In this document: one piece after another, positions 37,822 through 47,347 of the stretch
How positions within the stretch are numbered: position 1 is the stretch's first letter
Layout of the letters: each line of letters starts with the position of its first letter
DNA from: Paenibacillus sp. FSL H7-0326
GTDB taxonomy: Bacteria > Bacillota > Bacilli > Paenibacillales > Paenibacillaceae
Reading direction: 5' to 3'
NCBI RefSeq assembly: GCF_001955535.1
Contig: NZ_MPVN01000001.1
Coordinates: 1,116,001 to 1,180,000 of the forward strand
Length of the DNA stretch: 64,000 nucleotides
Position numbers and translations under genes: made by a program
The notes under the pieces: model-generated
Told to the model about the DNA's origin: nothing
The model's database searches: none
Seen by the model: the letters and a program-made list of their open reading frames with translations, nothing else

Positions 37822-38910
37822 TTAGCCATGTGTCTTCTGGAATTGTTTCATAAAATCAGTCAGCGCCTGTACACTCTCCATCGGGACCGCATTGTAAATT
37901 GAAGCACGCAATCCGCCTACGCTGCGATGTCCTTTCAAGCCGATAAACCCTTCTTGCTCAGATTGCTTGATAAACTCCTTCTCCAATCCTTCATCGGCAA
38001 GTCTGAAGGTAACATTCATTCTTGAACGATCTGCAGAATGGGCGCAGCCTTGGAAGAAACCGTTGCTATTATCGATCGCATCATAGAGGATGCCTGCCTT
38101 CTCTTCATTCTTAGCCTCTACGCCGGCAAGGCCTCCTTGTTCTTCAATCCACTTCAGAACTTCGTTCACCATATAAATACCAAAGGATGGCGGTGTGTTA
38201 TAGAGAGAATTGTTGCTTACAAAAGTATCATAACGAAGCATTGAAGGAAGATGTTTAGGCGATTCGGTAACAAGCTCCTCTTTTGCTACGACGACGGTAA
38301 CTCCAGATGGTCCAAGATTTTTTTGGGCACCTGCGTAGATCATATCAAATTTCGTCATATCTAGTGTTCTGCTAAGAATATCACTGGACATATCTACAAT
38401 GAGTGGAGTCGTCCCAGTATCCGGGAATTCTCTAAACTGTGTACCCTCTATCGTTTCATTTGAAGTCATATGCAGGTATGCGGCATTGCTGCTCAGCTCA
38501 AGCTCAGAGAGCTCTGGAAGCTTCATGAACTTCGAGGACTCACCTGAAGCAATAATGCTCGTCTCGCCGATCAGTTTTGCCTCAGACAGCGCCTTCTTCG
38601 CCCAGCTCCCGGTATGTACATAATGAGCTGTTTGGCCGGCAGACAGGAAATTCATCGGGATCATCGCAAATTGTGTGCTAGCTCCGCCTTGCAGGAACAA
38701 TACTTTGTAGCCTGCCGGGTTACCGAGAAGCCCCAGAAGGCGTTCCTGCGCTTCGTTATGGACAGATTCATAGACGGCCCCGCGATGGGACATCTCCATA
38801 ATCGACATGCCTGTGTTCTTATAATCGACAAATTCAGCCTGTGCCCGAGTGAGCACCTCTAATGGCAGTGCTGCAGGTCCCGCATTGAAATTAAATGCTC
38901 TCTTATTCAA
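37822..38910 (-). CDS. serC: Phosphoserine aminotransferase
   Basis: A 362-aa class V PLP aminotransferase (3-phosphohydroxypyruvate to phosphoserine). It begins NKRAFNFNAGPAALP after the initiator, with QGGASTQFAMIPMN and the PLP lysine in YAGAQKNLGPSG. The substrate loop HRSVGGLRASIYNA is conserved. The start is a TTG at 38908-38910 with AAGGGCGG ~10 nt upstream. Monocistronic. Confidence 0.95.
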   Translation of the reverse strand: MNKRAFNFNAGPAALPLEVLTRAQAEFVDYKNTGMSIMEMSHRGAVYESVHNEAQERLLGLLGNPAGYKVLFLQGGASTQFAMIPMNFLSAGQTAHYVHTGSWAKKALSEAKLIGETSIIASGESSKFMKLPELSELELSSNAAYLHMTSNETIEGTQFREFPDTGTTPLIVDMSSDILSRTLDMTKFDMIYAGAQKNLGPSGVTVVVAKEELVTESPKHLPSMLRYDTFVSNNSLYNTPPSFGIYMVNEVLKWIEEQGGLAGVEAKNEEKAGILYDAIDNSNGFFQGCAHSADRSRMNVTFRLADEGLEKEFIKQSEQEGFIGLKGHRSVGGLRASIYNAVPMESVQALTDFMKQFQKTHG

Positions 38911-39057
38911 TCAAAAAACCGCCCTTCTCTCCAAGTTGTTCTACCCAAATATAACATCTAATGATACGTATGATTATTGGTATGATAGCAGTAATTGTTC
39001 GTGTCTTCAAGTGTTTTTCACACGAAGTTAAGGCAGTATCGTTACAAATAAGGGAAA

Positions 39058-39084
39058 CCCTCGGGAAACTAAATTTCCCGAGGG
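39058..39084 (-). terminator. Terminator of glnA
   Basis: Perfect 11-bp stem CCCTCGGGAAA/TTTCCCGAGGG with a 5-nt loop, 35 bp after the glnA stop; A/T-rich flank. Confidence 0.88.
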
Positions 39085-39118
39085 CCTATGATTAATAATG
39101 ATGTGATATGAGTACTGA

Positions 39119-40543
39119 TTAGCAGTCGAAGTACAAGCTGTATTCATGCGGATGAACACGGATCGAAACAGCTTTAGCTTCAGCACGTTTGAATTCAATG
39201 TAGTTATCAATGAATTCTTTAGTAAATACGCCGCCTTCAGTCAAGAATTCAAAGTCAGATGCAAGAGCATCAAGCGCCTCATCCAGGGAAGCAGGCACGC
39301 TGCGGATGTTCTCTTTGTCTGCATCGGACAATTCGTAGATGTTCTTGTCAATTGGTCCATATCCAAGCTCAGTTGGGTTAATCTTGCGTTTGATTCCATC
39401 AAGACCCGCCATAAGCATCGCTGCAAAAGCTAGATAAGGGTTAGCAGTAGAATCCGGTGTACGGAACTCGATACGACAACCTTTAGGTGTTACAGCTGCA
39501 ACCGGAATACGTACCGCTGCAGAACGGTTACCTTTAGAGTATACAAGGTTAACTGGTGCTTCATATCCAGGTACAAGACGTTTAAACGAGTTTGTACTAG
39601 GGTTAGTAAGTGCGATCAGCGCTGGAGCATGGTACAGAATACCACCAATGTAGTGAAGCGCCATTTCACTCAGGTTAGCATATGCGCCTTTTTCATAGAA
39701 CAAAGGAGTATCGCCGTCGAAGATGGATTGGTGAACGTGCATTCCGCTGCCGTTATCGCCGAAGAGCGGTTTAGGCATGAATGTTGCCACTTTTCCGTAT
39801 TGACGAGCTGTATTATGAACAATGTATTTGTATACGAGCAGGTTATCTGCTGTTTTCTTCAATGTATCAAAACGGAAGTTGATTTCTGCTTGACCTGCAG
39901 TTGCAACTTCATGATGGTGACGCTCAACGCGAATTCCTACTTCATCAAGAAGACGGGACATTTCGCTGCGGATATCTTGTTGAGTATCCATTGGAGCGAC
40001 AGGAACATATCCGCCTTTAGTGCGGATCTTGAAACCAAGGTTGCCGCCTTCTTCTTTGCGGTTTGTGTTCCAAGCTGCTTCTTCGGAATCAACATAGTAA
40101 GAAGAGCTGTTCGTTCCACTTTCATAACGTACGTCGTCAAAGATAAAGAATTCGGATTCCGGAGCAAAGTTTGCACGTGTACCGATACCTGCTTTTTGCA
40201 AATATTCTTCCGCTTTAACAGCAATACCGCGCGGGTCACGCTCATAACGTTCTCCGTCTGGAGTGAAAATATCACACATTACGTTTAGTGTAGGATGTGC
40301 TGTGAATGGGTCAATGAAAGTGGATTCTGGATCCGGCATCATAACCATATCGGATTCTTCGATACCGCGGAAGCCTGGAATAGAAGATCCATCAAATGCT
40401 ACCCCGTTAACAAAGGTTTCTGCTTCAACTTCAGAAGCTGGCAGAGAGATATGGTGAGCGCGGCCAGATAGATCTACAAATCGAAAATCTACCCATTCAA
40501 TGTTGTTTTCCTGAATTGATTTCAATACATTTTCAACAGACAT
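39119..40543 (-). CDS. glnA: Type I glutamine synthetase (GSI-beta-like)
   Basis: A 474-aa glutamine synthetase. Active-site blocks are VAFDGSSIPGF, the metal-binding NFAPESEFFIF and FGDNGSGMHVHQS, and the NPSTNSFKRLVPGYEAP loop. It is longer than B. subtilis GlnA (444 aa) and retains KNIYELSDADK, equivalent to the Tyr397 adenylylation site of enterobacterial GSI-beta (here Tyr403). GlnE adenylyltransferase is not expected in Bacillota, so the Tyr may be vestigial. No glnR precedes it, but a GlnR/TnrA box and promoter lie upstream, indicating nitrogen control. GGGAGG sits 9 nt before the ATG. Confidence 0.95.
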   Translation of the reverse strand: MSVENVLKSIQENNIEWVDFRFVDLSGRAHHISLPASEVEAETFVNGVAFDGSSIPGFRGIEESDMVMMPDPESTFIDPFTAHPTLNVMCDIFTPDGERYERDPRGIAVKAEEYLQKAGIGTRANFAPESEFFIFDDVRYESGTNSSSYYVDSEEAAWNTNRKEEGGNLGFKIRTKGGYVPVAPMDTQQDIRSEMSRLLDEVGIRVERHHHEVATAGQAEINFRFDTLKKTADNLLVYKYIVHNTARQYGKVATFMPKPLFGDNGSGMHVHQSIFDGDTPLFYEKGAYANLSEMALHYIGGILYHAPALIALTNPSTNSFKRLVPGYEAPVNLVYSKGNRSAAVRIPVAAVTPKGCRIEFRTPDSTANPYLAFAAMLMAGLDGIKRKINPTELGYGPIDKNIYELSDADKENIRSVPASLDEALDALASDFEFLTEGGVFTKEFIDNYIEFKRAEAKAVSIRVHPHEYSLYFDC

Positions 40544-40625
40544 GTGTTCTTCCTCCCAAATTTTCCGAACATTTGACGACCTAAGCCTTGTGAATGTTCA
40601 TTAAATCGAATTTTCAACTGAGGTA

Positions 40626-40654
40626 AGTATAAATCCCAAATCTTACATCGTCAA
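40626..40654 (-). promoter_or_regulatory. glnA promoter
   Basis: On the minus strand TTGACG (40649-40654), a 17-bp spacer and TATACT (40626-40631). Transcription would start near 40619, giving a ~75-nt leader. Confidence 0.7.
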
Positions 40655-40682
40655 TACTTATGTCAGGTATTTTTTATACTAG

Positions 40683-40699
40683 TGTAAGATATACTCACA
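40683..40699. promoter_or_regulatory. GlnR/TnrA binding box
   Basis: TGTAAGATATACTCACA fits TGTNA-N7-TNACA at every defined position. Its centre is ~72 bp upstream of the predicted glnA transcription start, a position compatible with activation by a GlnR/TnrA-type regulator. Confidence 0.75.
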
Positions 40700-40730
40700 C
40701 TTTAATGAAAAAATACGAATATAGACAAAT

Positions 40731-40769
40731 AGCCTAAATCTCCGGTTTAGATGCCGGAAAGATAGGCTT
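40731..40769 (-). terminator. Terminator-like hairpin after aroF
   Basis: Arms AGCCTA...CCGG and CCGG...TAGGCT with a two-base interior mismatch, 84 bp after the aroF stop and upstream of the glnA control region. Confidence 0.5.
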
Positions 40770-40852
40770 AATTATCACATGAGAATGATACATTTAATTT
40801 GTCATTTTATCAATATTTTACCTATTATCAATAAAATTCGTCTTTGTCAATA

Positions 40853-41902
40853 TTAACGACTTGCAGTTATTGGTGATTTCTTTGTATTAAATGTCTTACC
40901 TACAATCGGAGCGAGCTTCTCCAAATCCTGAAGCAAATGAGCAAACTGATCCGGGAATAACGATTGAACACCGTCGCCGGTCATCGAATTGTCAGGGTCT
41001 GTATGCATTTCAATGATCAATCCATCTGCTCCAGCTGCTACTGAAGCCTTCGTCATCGGTTCCACAAGCTCTCTGCGTCCCGTTCCATGACTCGGGTCTG
41101 AAATGACCGGCAGATGGCTGAGCTGCTGAAGCACAGGAATCGCCGACAAATCCAATGTATTTCGAGTGTAGGTCTCAAATGTTCGGATTCCACGCTCACA
41201 GAGCATCACGTTCGGATTCCCGCCCGCCAGAATGTACTCAGCTGCATTCAGGAATTCATCATAGGTAGCACTGAAGCCGCGTTTAAGAAGTACAGGCTTA
41301 CCGCAAGTTCCGAGCTTGCGAAGCAAGTCAAAATTTTGCATGTTACGTGTTCCGACTTGGAGGATATCTGCGTACTCAGCACAGATGTCTACGTATTCAG
41401 GGGTCATGACCTCAGTAATGGTAAGAAGGTCATGCTTCTTTCCCGCTTCTGCCATCATGATCAGACCTTCTACACCGACTCCTTGGAAGCTGTATGGACC
41501 CGTCCGTGGTTTAAATGCCCCCCCGCGAAGTACTTGACCGCCTGCTGCCTTAACAAGTCCTGCTATCTCATCAATCTGCTCAGCGGATTCAACTGCGCAT
41601 GGACCACCCATGACAACCAGTTCCCCGCCGCCAATATTTACCCCTTTTATAGAAATGACTGTATCCTCAGGATGAAAGTCTCTGCTTGCTAATTTGTATG
41701 ATTTCGAAATTTTGACCACGTTCTCTACACCTTTCATTTGTCGTAAATGTTCTGCTAATTTTGGTTCAACGGAGCCAATGAGCCCGATGACAGTTCGATC
41801 CTTCCCTCTCGAGAGATGAACCTGGAGGCCTTCCTTCTCTATAACGGCAATAATATCCTGAAGCTGCTCCTCAGGCGTAGTGTTTCCTGTTATAACGATC
41901 AT
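40853..41902 (-). CDS. aroF: 3-Deoxy-7-phosphoheptulonate (DAHP) synthase
   Basis: A 349-aa type I-beta DAHP synthase, first enzyme of the shikimate pathway. An N-terminal ~70-residue ferredoxin-like regulatory domain (MIVITGNTTPEEQLQDII) is followed by the barrel with GGPCAVES, GGAFKPRTGPYSFQG and ISDPSHGTGRR. The N-terminal domain is the PF18152-like type found in Thermotoga and many Firmicutes, not the chorismate-mutase domain of B. subtilis AroA. Upstream sequence (41903-42120) shows no convincing attenuator. Confidence 0.94.
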   Translation of the reverse strand: MIVITGNTTPEEQLQDIIAVIEKEGLQVHLSRGKDRTVIGLIGSVEPKLAEHLRQMKGVENVVKISKSYKLASRDFHPEDTVISIKGVNIGGGELVVMGGPCAVESAEQIDEIAGLVKAAGGQVLRGGAFKPRTGPYSFQGVGVEGLIMMAEAGKKHDLLTITEVMTPEYVDICAEYADILQVGTRNMQNFDLLRKLGTCGKPVLLKRGFSATYDEFLNAAEYILAGGNPNVMLCERGIRTFETYTRNTLDLSAIPVLQQLSHLPVISDPSHGTGRRELVEPMTKASVAAGADGLIIEMHTDPDNSMTGDGVQSLFPDQFAHLLQDLEKLAPIVGKTFNTKKSPITASR

Positions 41903-42123
41903 ATATAATCGATACCTGCCTCTCGATAAGAAATTAAAATCAATTGATCATGAATGATCTCACACGCTGTATAGATTATTTCACACTTAAACGCTTGTTC
42001 GCTTTTAAGCTTTTATACGTTAAAGCAACTATACATCATTATTTCTCATTCGTCAATAATAGATTAGCTTATGTACGTCCCCTACCTTTTGACACTGTCC
42101 CAAGCATAAATTTCTAAATAAAA

Positions 42124-42154
42124 GAGGAAGATCAGCAAGTTGCCGACCTTCCTC
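42124..42154 (-). terminator. Terminator of ispH
   Basis: Stem GAGGAAG-TC-GC with GC-GA-CTTCCTC, 10 bp after the ispH stop, with a short T run on the minus strand. Confidence 0.75.
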
Positions 42155-42163
42155 ATGATAGTA

Positions 42164-43114
42164 TTATGATTTGGTTTTGACCCGTACGGGTGGAAGCAGC
42201 TTCTTCATGTTGATGGTCCGCTGGATTTCCCAAGTCTCCGGTTTGTCATGATCATATTGCTCCAGATAGGTAATGACTTCCTTCGTAATCGGAGTAGGCG
42301 TGGATGCTCCTGAAGTCACAGCTACTTTGTTGACGCCTTGAAGCCACTCCTGTTTAATCTCCGTTACATCTGATACCCGGTAAGCCGTAGTCCCTGCAAT
42401 CTCTTCTGATACTTGAGCCAGACGATTGGAGTTATTGCTGCGCGGATCACCGACAACGATAACGAGGTCTGCTTGACCCGCCTGCTCTGCAACAGCCTCC
42501 TGGCGAACCTGAGTCGCCAAACAAATCTCATTATGCACTTCTGCACCCGGATATTTTTCCAGCAGCTTCTTCATAATGTGCTTAATATCCCATTGACTCA
42601 TCGTCGTTTGGTTTGTAATGATGATTTTGCCGTTTGGTACATCTAGTGAATCAATCTCGTCCTCACGTTCAATCAAATGAACGCAATCCGGAGCAATACC
42701 GATGGCTCCCTCCGGTTCAGGATGCCCCTTCTTACCGATATAAATAATCTGATAGCCTTCTTGCGACTTTTCTTTAATCAGGTCATGAGTCTTAGTTACA
42801 TCCGGGCATGTTGCATCAACGGTCGTAAGACCTTTGTCTCTTGCCAGCTTACGTACTTCAGGAGAGACCCCATGAGCTGTAAAAATAACCGTGCCTTTGT
42901 CAACCTGCTTCAAAATCTCCATCCGATTCGGGCCATCAAGCGTAATAATGCCTTCGTCTTCAAAGGAATTCGTCACATGGCTGTTATGAACGATCATACC
43001 AAGTATATAAATGGGCCGCGGTAAATCCAAATTGTTCGCCGCCTGTCTTGCGAGCACCATAGCATCTACCACACCATAGCAGTAACCGCGAGGAGAAATT
43101 CGTAGTACTTCCAT
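42164..43114 (-). CDS. ispH: 4-Hydroxy-3-methylbut-2-enyl diphosphate reductase
   Basis: A 316-aa [4Fe-4S] enzyme catalysing the last step of the MEP isoprenoid pathway. The three cluster ligands are Cys12 (PRGYCYGV), Cys103 (DATCPDV) and Cys198 (NEICLAT). Substrate-binding His residues in MIVHNSHV and TAHGV and the SGASTP loop are present. AGGTGG precedes the ATG. Monocistronic. As an Fe-S enzyme it depends on the suf machinery encoded in the same window. Confidence 0.96.
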   Translation of the reverse strand: MEVLRISPRGYCYGVVDAMVLARQAANNLDLPRPIYILGMIVHNSHVTNSFEDEGIITLDGPNRMEILKQVDKGTVIFTAHGVSPEVRKLARDKGLTTVDATCPDVTKTHDLIKEKSQEGYQIIYIGKKGHPEPEGAIGIAPDCVHLIEREDEIDSLDVPNGKIIITNQTTMSQWDIKHIMKKLLEKYPGAEVHNEICLATQVRQEAVAEQAGQADLVIVVGDPRSNNSNRLAQVSEEIAGTTAYRVSDVTEIKQEWLQGVNKVAVTSGASTPTPITKEVITYLEQYDHDKPETWEIQRTINMKKLLPPVRVKTKS

Positions 43115-43194
43115 GTTGCCACCTGCTTTCTTTACACATAATGGAGCCTAAAATCTTTCGTCTAAGAAAAAAGCTCCGCATTTTGTATTATACC

Positions 43195-44667
43195 TTATTC
43201 CAAAGGGGGAGCCAACTCAAGCGGGAGCCATACAATAAATGTCGTCCCTTCTCCCAGCTTAGTCACAACCTCCACCGATCCGTTATGCTCTTCAATGATC
43301 CACTTGGCGATGGATAAACCAAGTCCAGTCCCCTTCGTGATCCCCCTTGACTCATCTGCTCGATAGAAGCGGTCAAAGATATAAGGCACTTCATTCTTAT
43401 CCATCCCAATGCCCGTATCACTTATGCGCAGACCGACTTGTCCGTTGTACACCACAGCATCGAGAGTCACTACACCCTCAGGGGTATACTTAAAGGCGTT
43501 CTCTATAAAGATAAACAGCATTTGCTGCAAATAATCTTTATTGCCCAGAACATATGCGCCATTCAGGACTTCTAGATCACTGTATTTCCATTCCGCTGTA
43601 CGTGGAAGATGCTGAGCTCTGCGTGCCACATCCTTCACCAGGATCGACAGCGGGGTTGGATTCAGATCAATGGTCTGCCCTGTATCCGCACGTGCCAGGG
43701 ACAGCATATCATTAACGAGCCTGCTCATTCGTCTGCCCTCATCCGCAATATCCTCAATGGCTTCCAGCGTCATTTGTTCCTTCATTTCATCTGTCAGCGG
43801 CTTGCGGTCCTCCGGATCTGGGTCCCATAGCTTCTTCAAGAAATCGGTATTCCCCCTGATCGTTGTCAGTGGCGTCCTGAGTTCATGTGAAGCATCCGAG
43901 ACAAACCTCCTTTGGGCTGCATAAGCATCCTCCAGCTCTTTGAAGAATCCCTCTGTACGTGCAAGCATGTTATTGACCGTAGTGATCAGCTTGCCTATTT
44001 CATCATTTGGTCCGTTATATTCAATTCGTATACTCAAGTCATTTCCTGACTGAATACCGTCTGCCGCATCAATAATATGAACAAGTGGACGCATGGACTT
44101 GCGGGCAAGGAACAAACCAACACTCATTGCCAGAATCAGAGTAATGATGGACACATAGATCAGAATGAGCAGCAGTCTGTCCATTAAACGATCTTCGGAT
44201 GCCGTAATCGTACCTACTTGCAGCATGCCAATAACCTGATCCGTCGATTGCAGCACTAATGGAAACTGATATACGAGAAAAGGAGAGTTATCTACGGTCA
44301 TTCTTGCCCAGCCTTCGCTCGTTCCCGCTTTACTGAAATCAGGCACGCTAAACCGATAATCACGTAAATTATCAGAAGCCACCGCTCTGTCGCTTGTATA
44401 ATTATAAAGTTGAACATAAATTTGCAAATCTGCAAGCTGATTCGCCTTCTCTGGAAGAATCAAGTTCAGCTCCTCGGTAAAATCCGGATTTCGAACGAGC
44501 ACAGCACTAATGCGCTGACTAATGCTCTTCGTCTGGGTAAGAATCTCGGATTCTACATCTTCATATGCGTAATAATGCACAAGAGCGTAAATTACGGAAC
44601 CAAATAGCAGCAGTACGGCAGCAAGCAAGCCTGAATACCATAACGTCAGCCGTAACCGGATGGACAT
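43195..44667 (-). CDS. HAMP-domain sensor histidine kinase
   Basis: A 490-aa membrane histidine kinase. Membrane helices at ~10-30 and ~167-188 flank an extracytoplasmic domain of ~135 residues. HAMP follows, then the H-box FVSDASHELRTPLTTIRGN and the ATPase boxes ENAFKYTPEG, DTGIGM and GTGLGL. GGAG lies 9 nt before the ATG. It follows the response regulator by 1 bp, so the two are a coupled two-component pair. It sits downstream of htrA, which suggests envelope or secretion stress as signal (compare CssRS/htrA in B. subtilis), but this is inference. Confidence 0.93.
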   Translation of the reverse strand: MSIRLRLTLWYSGLLAAVLLLFGSVIYALVHYYAYEDVESEILTQTKSISQRISAVLVRNPDFTEELNLILPEKANQLADLQIYVQLYNYTSDRAVASDNLRDYRFSVPDFSKAGTSEGWARMTVDNSPFLVYQFPLVLQSTDQVIGMLQVGTITASEDRLMDRLLLILIYVSIITLILAMSVGLFLARKSMRPLVHIIDAADGIQSGNDLSIRIEYNGPNDEIGKLITTVNNMLARTEGFFKELEDAYAAQRRFVSDASHELRTPLTTIRGNTDFLKKLWDPDPEDRKPLTDEMKEQMTLEAIEDIADEGRRMSRLVNDMLSLARADTGQTIDLNPTPLSILVKDVARRAQHLPRTAEWKYSDLEVLNGAYVLGNKDYLQQMLFIFIENAFKYTPEGVVTLDAVVYNGQVGLRISDTGIGMDKNEVPYIFDRFYRADESRGITKGTGLGLSIAKWIIEEHNGSVEVVTKLGEGTTFIVWLPLELAPPLE

Positions 44668-44668
44668 A

Positions 44669-45358
44669 CTAGTTGTCTCCTCTCAGAATGTAACCAGCGC
44701 CACGAATGGTCTGAATAATACGTTTACCTCCGTGTTCTTCTGTTTTTTGCCGCAGCATTGCAATATATACCTCAAGTACATTGGACTCTCCGCTGTAATC
44801 AAAGCCCCAGATCTTATCCATTATTAAATCTCTGGACAGCACACGCTTGGGATTCTGCATGAACAAATACAGCAGTTCAAATTCTTTAGCCGTCAGATCA
44901 AGGCGCTGTCCTGCACGATGCACCTCACGGGCATCATAATCCAGGATTACATCTTCAAATGTCAGTCGATTACTGCTGCTCTCATTTGTATCCGTTTTTC
45001 GTCTTAACAGTGCTCTGACTCTGGCAAGCAGCTCCTCCAGCGCAAATGGCTTAACCAGATAATCATCTGCACCGAGGTCAAGACCCTTGACCCGCTGCTC
45101 AATTTCGTCTTTTGCCGTCAGCATTAGAATAGGAACCGTGCTTCCTCCTTCCCTAAGCCGTCTGCAGACCTCAAATCCATCCACCTTGGGCATCATGACA
45201 TCGAGGACCACAACATCAGGTTCGACCTCAAGCATTTTTTGTAAACCCTCTGCTCCGTTTGAAGCCGTTAGCACGTCATACCCCTCGAAGGCAAGACCTC
45301 TTCTAAGCATGGATATAATTTTATCGTCATCATCAATAATTAAGATCTTCGAACGCAC
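44669..45358 (-). CDS. OmpR/PhoB-family response regulator
   Basis: A 229-aa regulator. Receiver domain with the acidic triplet IIDDDD and phospho-acceptor Asp53 in VVVLDVMMPKVDG, then a winged-helix output domain (LTAKEFELLYLFMQNPKRVLSR). The GTG start at 45356-45358 is preferred because AAGGAG lies 8 nt before it; an in-frame ATG at 45382 precedes this SD and would add eight odd residues. It precedes the cognate kinase by 1 bp and follows the htrA terminator. Confidence 0.93.
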   Translation of the reverse strand: MRSKILIIDDDDKIISMLRRGLAFEGYDVLTASNGAEGLQKMLEVEPDVVVLDVMMPKVDGFEVCRRLREGGSTVPILMLTAKDEIEQRVKGLDLGADDYLVKPFALEELLARVRALLRRKTDTNESSSNRLTFEDVILDYDAREVHRAGQRLDLTAKEFELLYLFMQNPKRVLSRDLIMDKIWGFDYSGESNVLEVYIAMLRQKTEEHGGKRIIQTIRGAGYILRGDN

Positions 45359-45465
45359 CCCAGCATCTCCTTCTTTATCCATTCAATGAATGGTTCTCTT
45401 TCTCTTTCTTCCTTATATTGTATCAGGCATCGCGATGGCTTTCTATCTCAAACGAAGAAGGCAAA

Positions 45466-45494
45466 AAAGCGAAAGGGCGTCTCCCCTTCGCTTT
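45466..45494 (-). terminator. Terminator of htrA
   Basis: Stem AAAGCGAA-GGG/CCC-TTCGCTTT (one mismatch, 5-nt loop) followed by T6 on the minus strand, 35 bp after htrA. Confidence 0.82.
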
Positions 45495-45528
45495 CAGCTT
45501 ATCAGATATTCAATCTGATACGTTACAC

Positions 45529-47184
45529 TTACGGCGCTACGTTTTGCGAATTTTGCGTATCCGTCGTGTCAAAGTCATTACGGTCGCCGATCGTTACTTT
45601 GACATCCATCTTATTCCCGTCTCTGTTTACATTCAGTGTAATTTCATCACCGACTTTATGCGTTTGAATCTGTTCAATGAGGTCCGTTGTAGTTGCATAG
45701 TTCTTTCCGTTGATCCCTGTAATAATATCGTACGGACGAAGGTCTGCAGTATAAGCCGGAGATTGGTAAACCAGATTCATGACAACAGAACCTTCTGTAA
45801 GATCAGTTCCCATCTGCTTCGCCACTTCCGGAGTCAAATCCATCAGGGAAGCGCCAATGAATGGTTCTGGCTCTTTTGGAATTTCTTCATTATTTTTGAG
45901 CTTATCAACTACATTCAGTATAACGCTGGAAGGAATCGCGAAGCCAATACCCTGAGCATCTGCACTTACAGCCACGTTCATACCAATTACTTCTCCCTGC
46001 AGGTTAAGAAGCGGGCCACCCGAGTTCCCTGGGTTAATTGAAGCATCGGTTTGAAGCAGGTTGTTGTACTCATTCGCTGCACCTGTTGTTTCATCATTAA
46101 TTGTAATCGTACGATCCTTCGCGGACAGCACTCCTGCTGTTACCGTATGCTCGAATCCGCCTGGGTTACCGATAGCAACGAGCCATTCACCTACCTGTAC
46201 ATCATCGGAGTTGCCCATAGCCGCTACCGGAAAATCATCGCCTTCAATTTTGAGCACAGCCAGATCCAGTTCCGGACTGCTTCCGAGCAGCTTCGCTTCG
46301 TAAGGTTTATTGTTGTCCTCCAGTGTAACTTGAATAACATCAGCACCCGAAACCACATGCTCATTGGTCAGAATATAACCGTCTTTCTCAAAGATAAATC
46401 CAGATCCTACACCCAGAGGAGTCAGTTGGCTGGAGGATTGTCCGTTGCTTCCATTTCCATTCCCATTTCCATTTCCGTTATTCGAACTGCTTCCTCCGCC
46501 ATTACCGCCGAAGAAGTATTGATATAGTGGGTCATTATAGTATGGACTTTGTCTTGAATTACTTGATGCTGAATTTGAGAAGGTCTCAATTTCTACAACA
46601 GCGGGACTTACTTTGCTAACGACACCCGATATGTCCTGTGAACCTACAGGCAGTGAGGTCGTTACACCCGAGCCGCTAGATGTAACTGGTTCGCTGCTGG
46701 CTGTCTCGCCTGCTGAAGTTGTATTGTTCGATAACGCTGCTTCCGGGGTAAATAAATTCATACGATCAGATGTAAACATCAGGACCGCAATAACGAGCAT
46801 ACCTGCAATAAAGGAAAATACGCCTGTCTTGAAATTTGATCTCGTTTTGGGCTTGTGATTATAATTCCAGTTCCGCTGATCTCCGCTGCCTCCGCCGGAA
46901 GCTTGTGCTTCGCTATCAGAACGGTTGAAGGAGCCCCCGGACCGAGTAAAGTTGCTTGAGCTTCTCTCAACCATGGTAGGTATAGGTTTAACGGGTTCAG
47001 GAGGTGTGACCTCTACATCGTTTGCCTCAGGAGCGTGATTCTCCTTATCGGTATTCATGGATTGAAAGGGTCCATAGGAATAATAGTAAGAACCGCTGTT
47101 TTCGGATTTGCGGGATTCATTAAATGATTGTTCACGCTCATCATCTTCACGACCGAATCTGTTATTGTTGTTATTGTCGCTCAT
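45529..47184 (-). CDS. HtrA-like serine protease with PDZ domain
   Basis: A 551-aa membrane-anchored S1C protease. A long polar cytoplasmic N-terminus (1-118) precedes one membrane helix (~121-137). The trypsin-like domain has triad His276 (TNEHVV), Asp307 (ELDLAVLK) and Ser388 (GNSGGP); a PDZ domain ends the protein (~440-530). A low-complexity Gly-Asn stretch (about 226-248) lies just before the protease core. HtrA proteases degrade or refold damaged extracytoplasmic proteins. GGAGGTC precedes the ATG. The two-component pair follows, suggesting linked envelope stress control. Confidence 0.93.
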   Translation of the reverse strand: MSDNNNNNRFGREDDEREQSFNESRKSENSGSYYYSYGPFQSMNTDKENHAPEANDVEVTPPEPVKPIPTMVERSSSNFTRSGGSFNRSDSEAQASGGGSGDQRNWNYNHKPKTRSNFKTGVFSFIAGMLVIAVLMFTSDRMNLFTPEAALSNNTTSAGETASSEPVTSSGSGVTTSLPVGSQDISGVVSKVSPAVVEIETFSNSASSNSRQSPYYNDPLYQYFFGGNGGGSSSNNGNGNGNGNGSNGQSSSQLTPLGVGSGFIFEKDGYILTNEHVVSGADVIQVTLEDNNKPYEAKLLGSSPELDLAVLKIEGDDFPVAAMGNSDDVQVGEWLVAIGNPGGFEHTVTAGVLSAKDRTITINDETTGAANEYNNLLQTDASINPGNSGGPLLNLQGEVIGMNVAVSADAQGIGFAIPSSVILNVVDKLKNNEEIPKEPEPFIGASLMDLTPEVAKQMGTDLTEGSVVMNLVYQSPAYTADLRPYDIITGINGKNYATTTDLIEQIQTHKVGDEITLNVNRDGNKMDVKVTIGDRNDFDTTDTQNSQNVAP

Positions 47185-47347
47185 GTCGTTTGACCTCCTA
47201 ATCTCATATTACGGAAGAGATATTCTATTAACTGTCTTTATTTTGTACTTTAAACCTTAAGTACACATTAAAAACAATTAAAAAGGAGATAAAACCGCAT
47301 AATTTTCAATGAAAGAACAGATCGTAATATTACAGGTAGTGAAGCGA

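Noticed and set aside
39629..40288. 219-codon ORF antisense to glnA
   Set aside because: Lies wholly opposite a highly conserved enzyme; Cys/Phe/Ser-rich translation is a shadow of glnA codon use.
41903..42120. Possible attenuator or T-box upstream of aroF
   Set aside because: Only imperfect inverted repeats; no T-box core or leader peptide rich in aromatic codons found.
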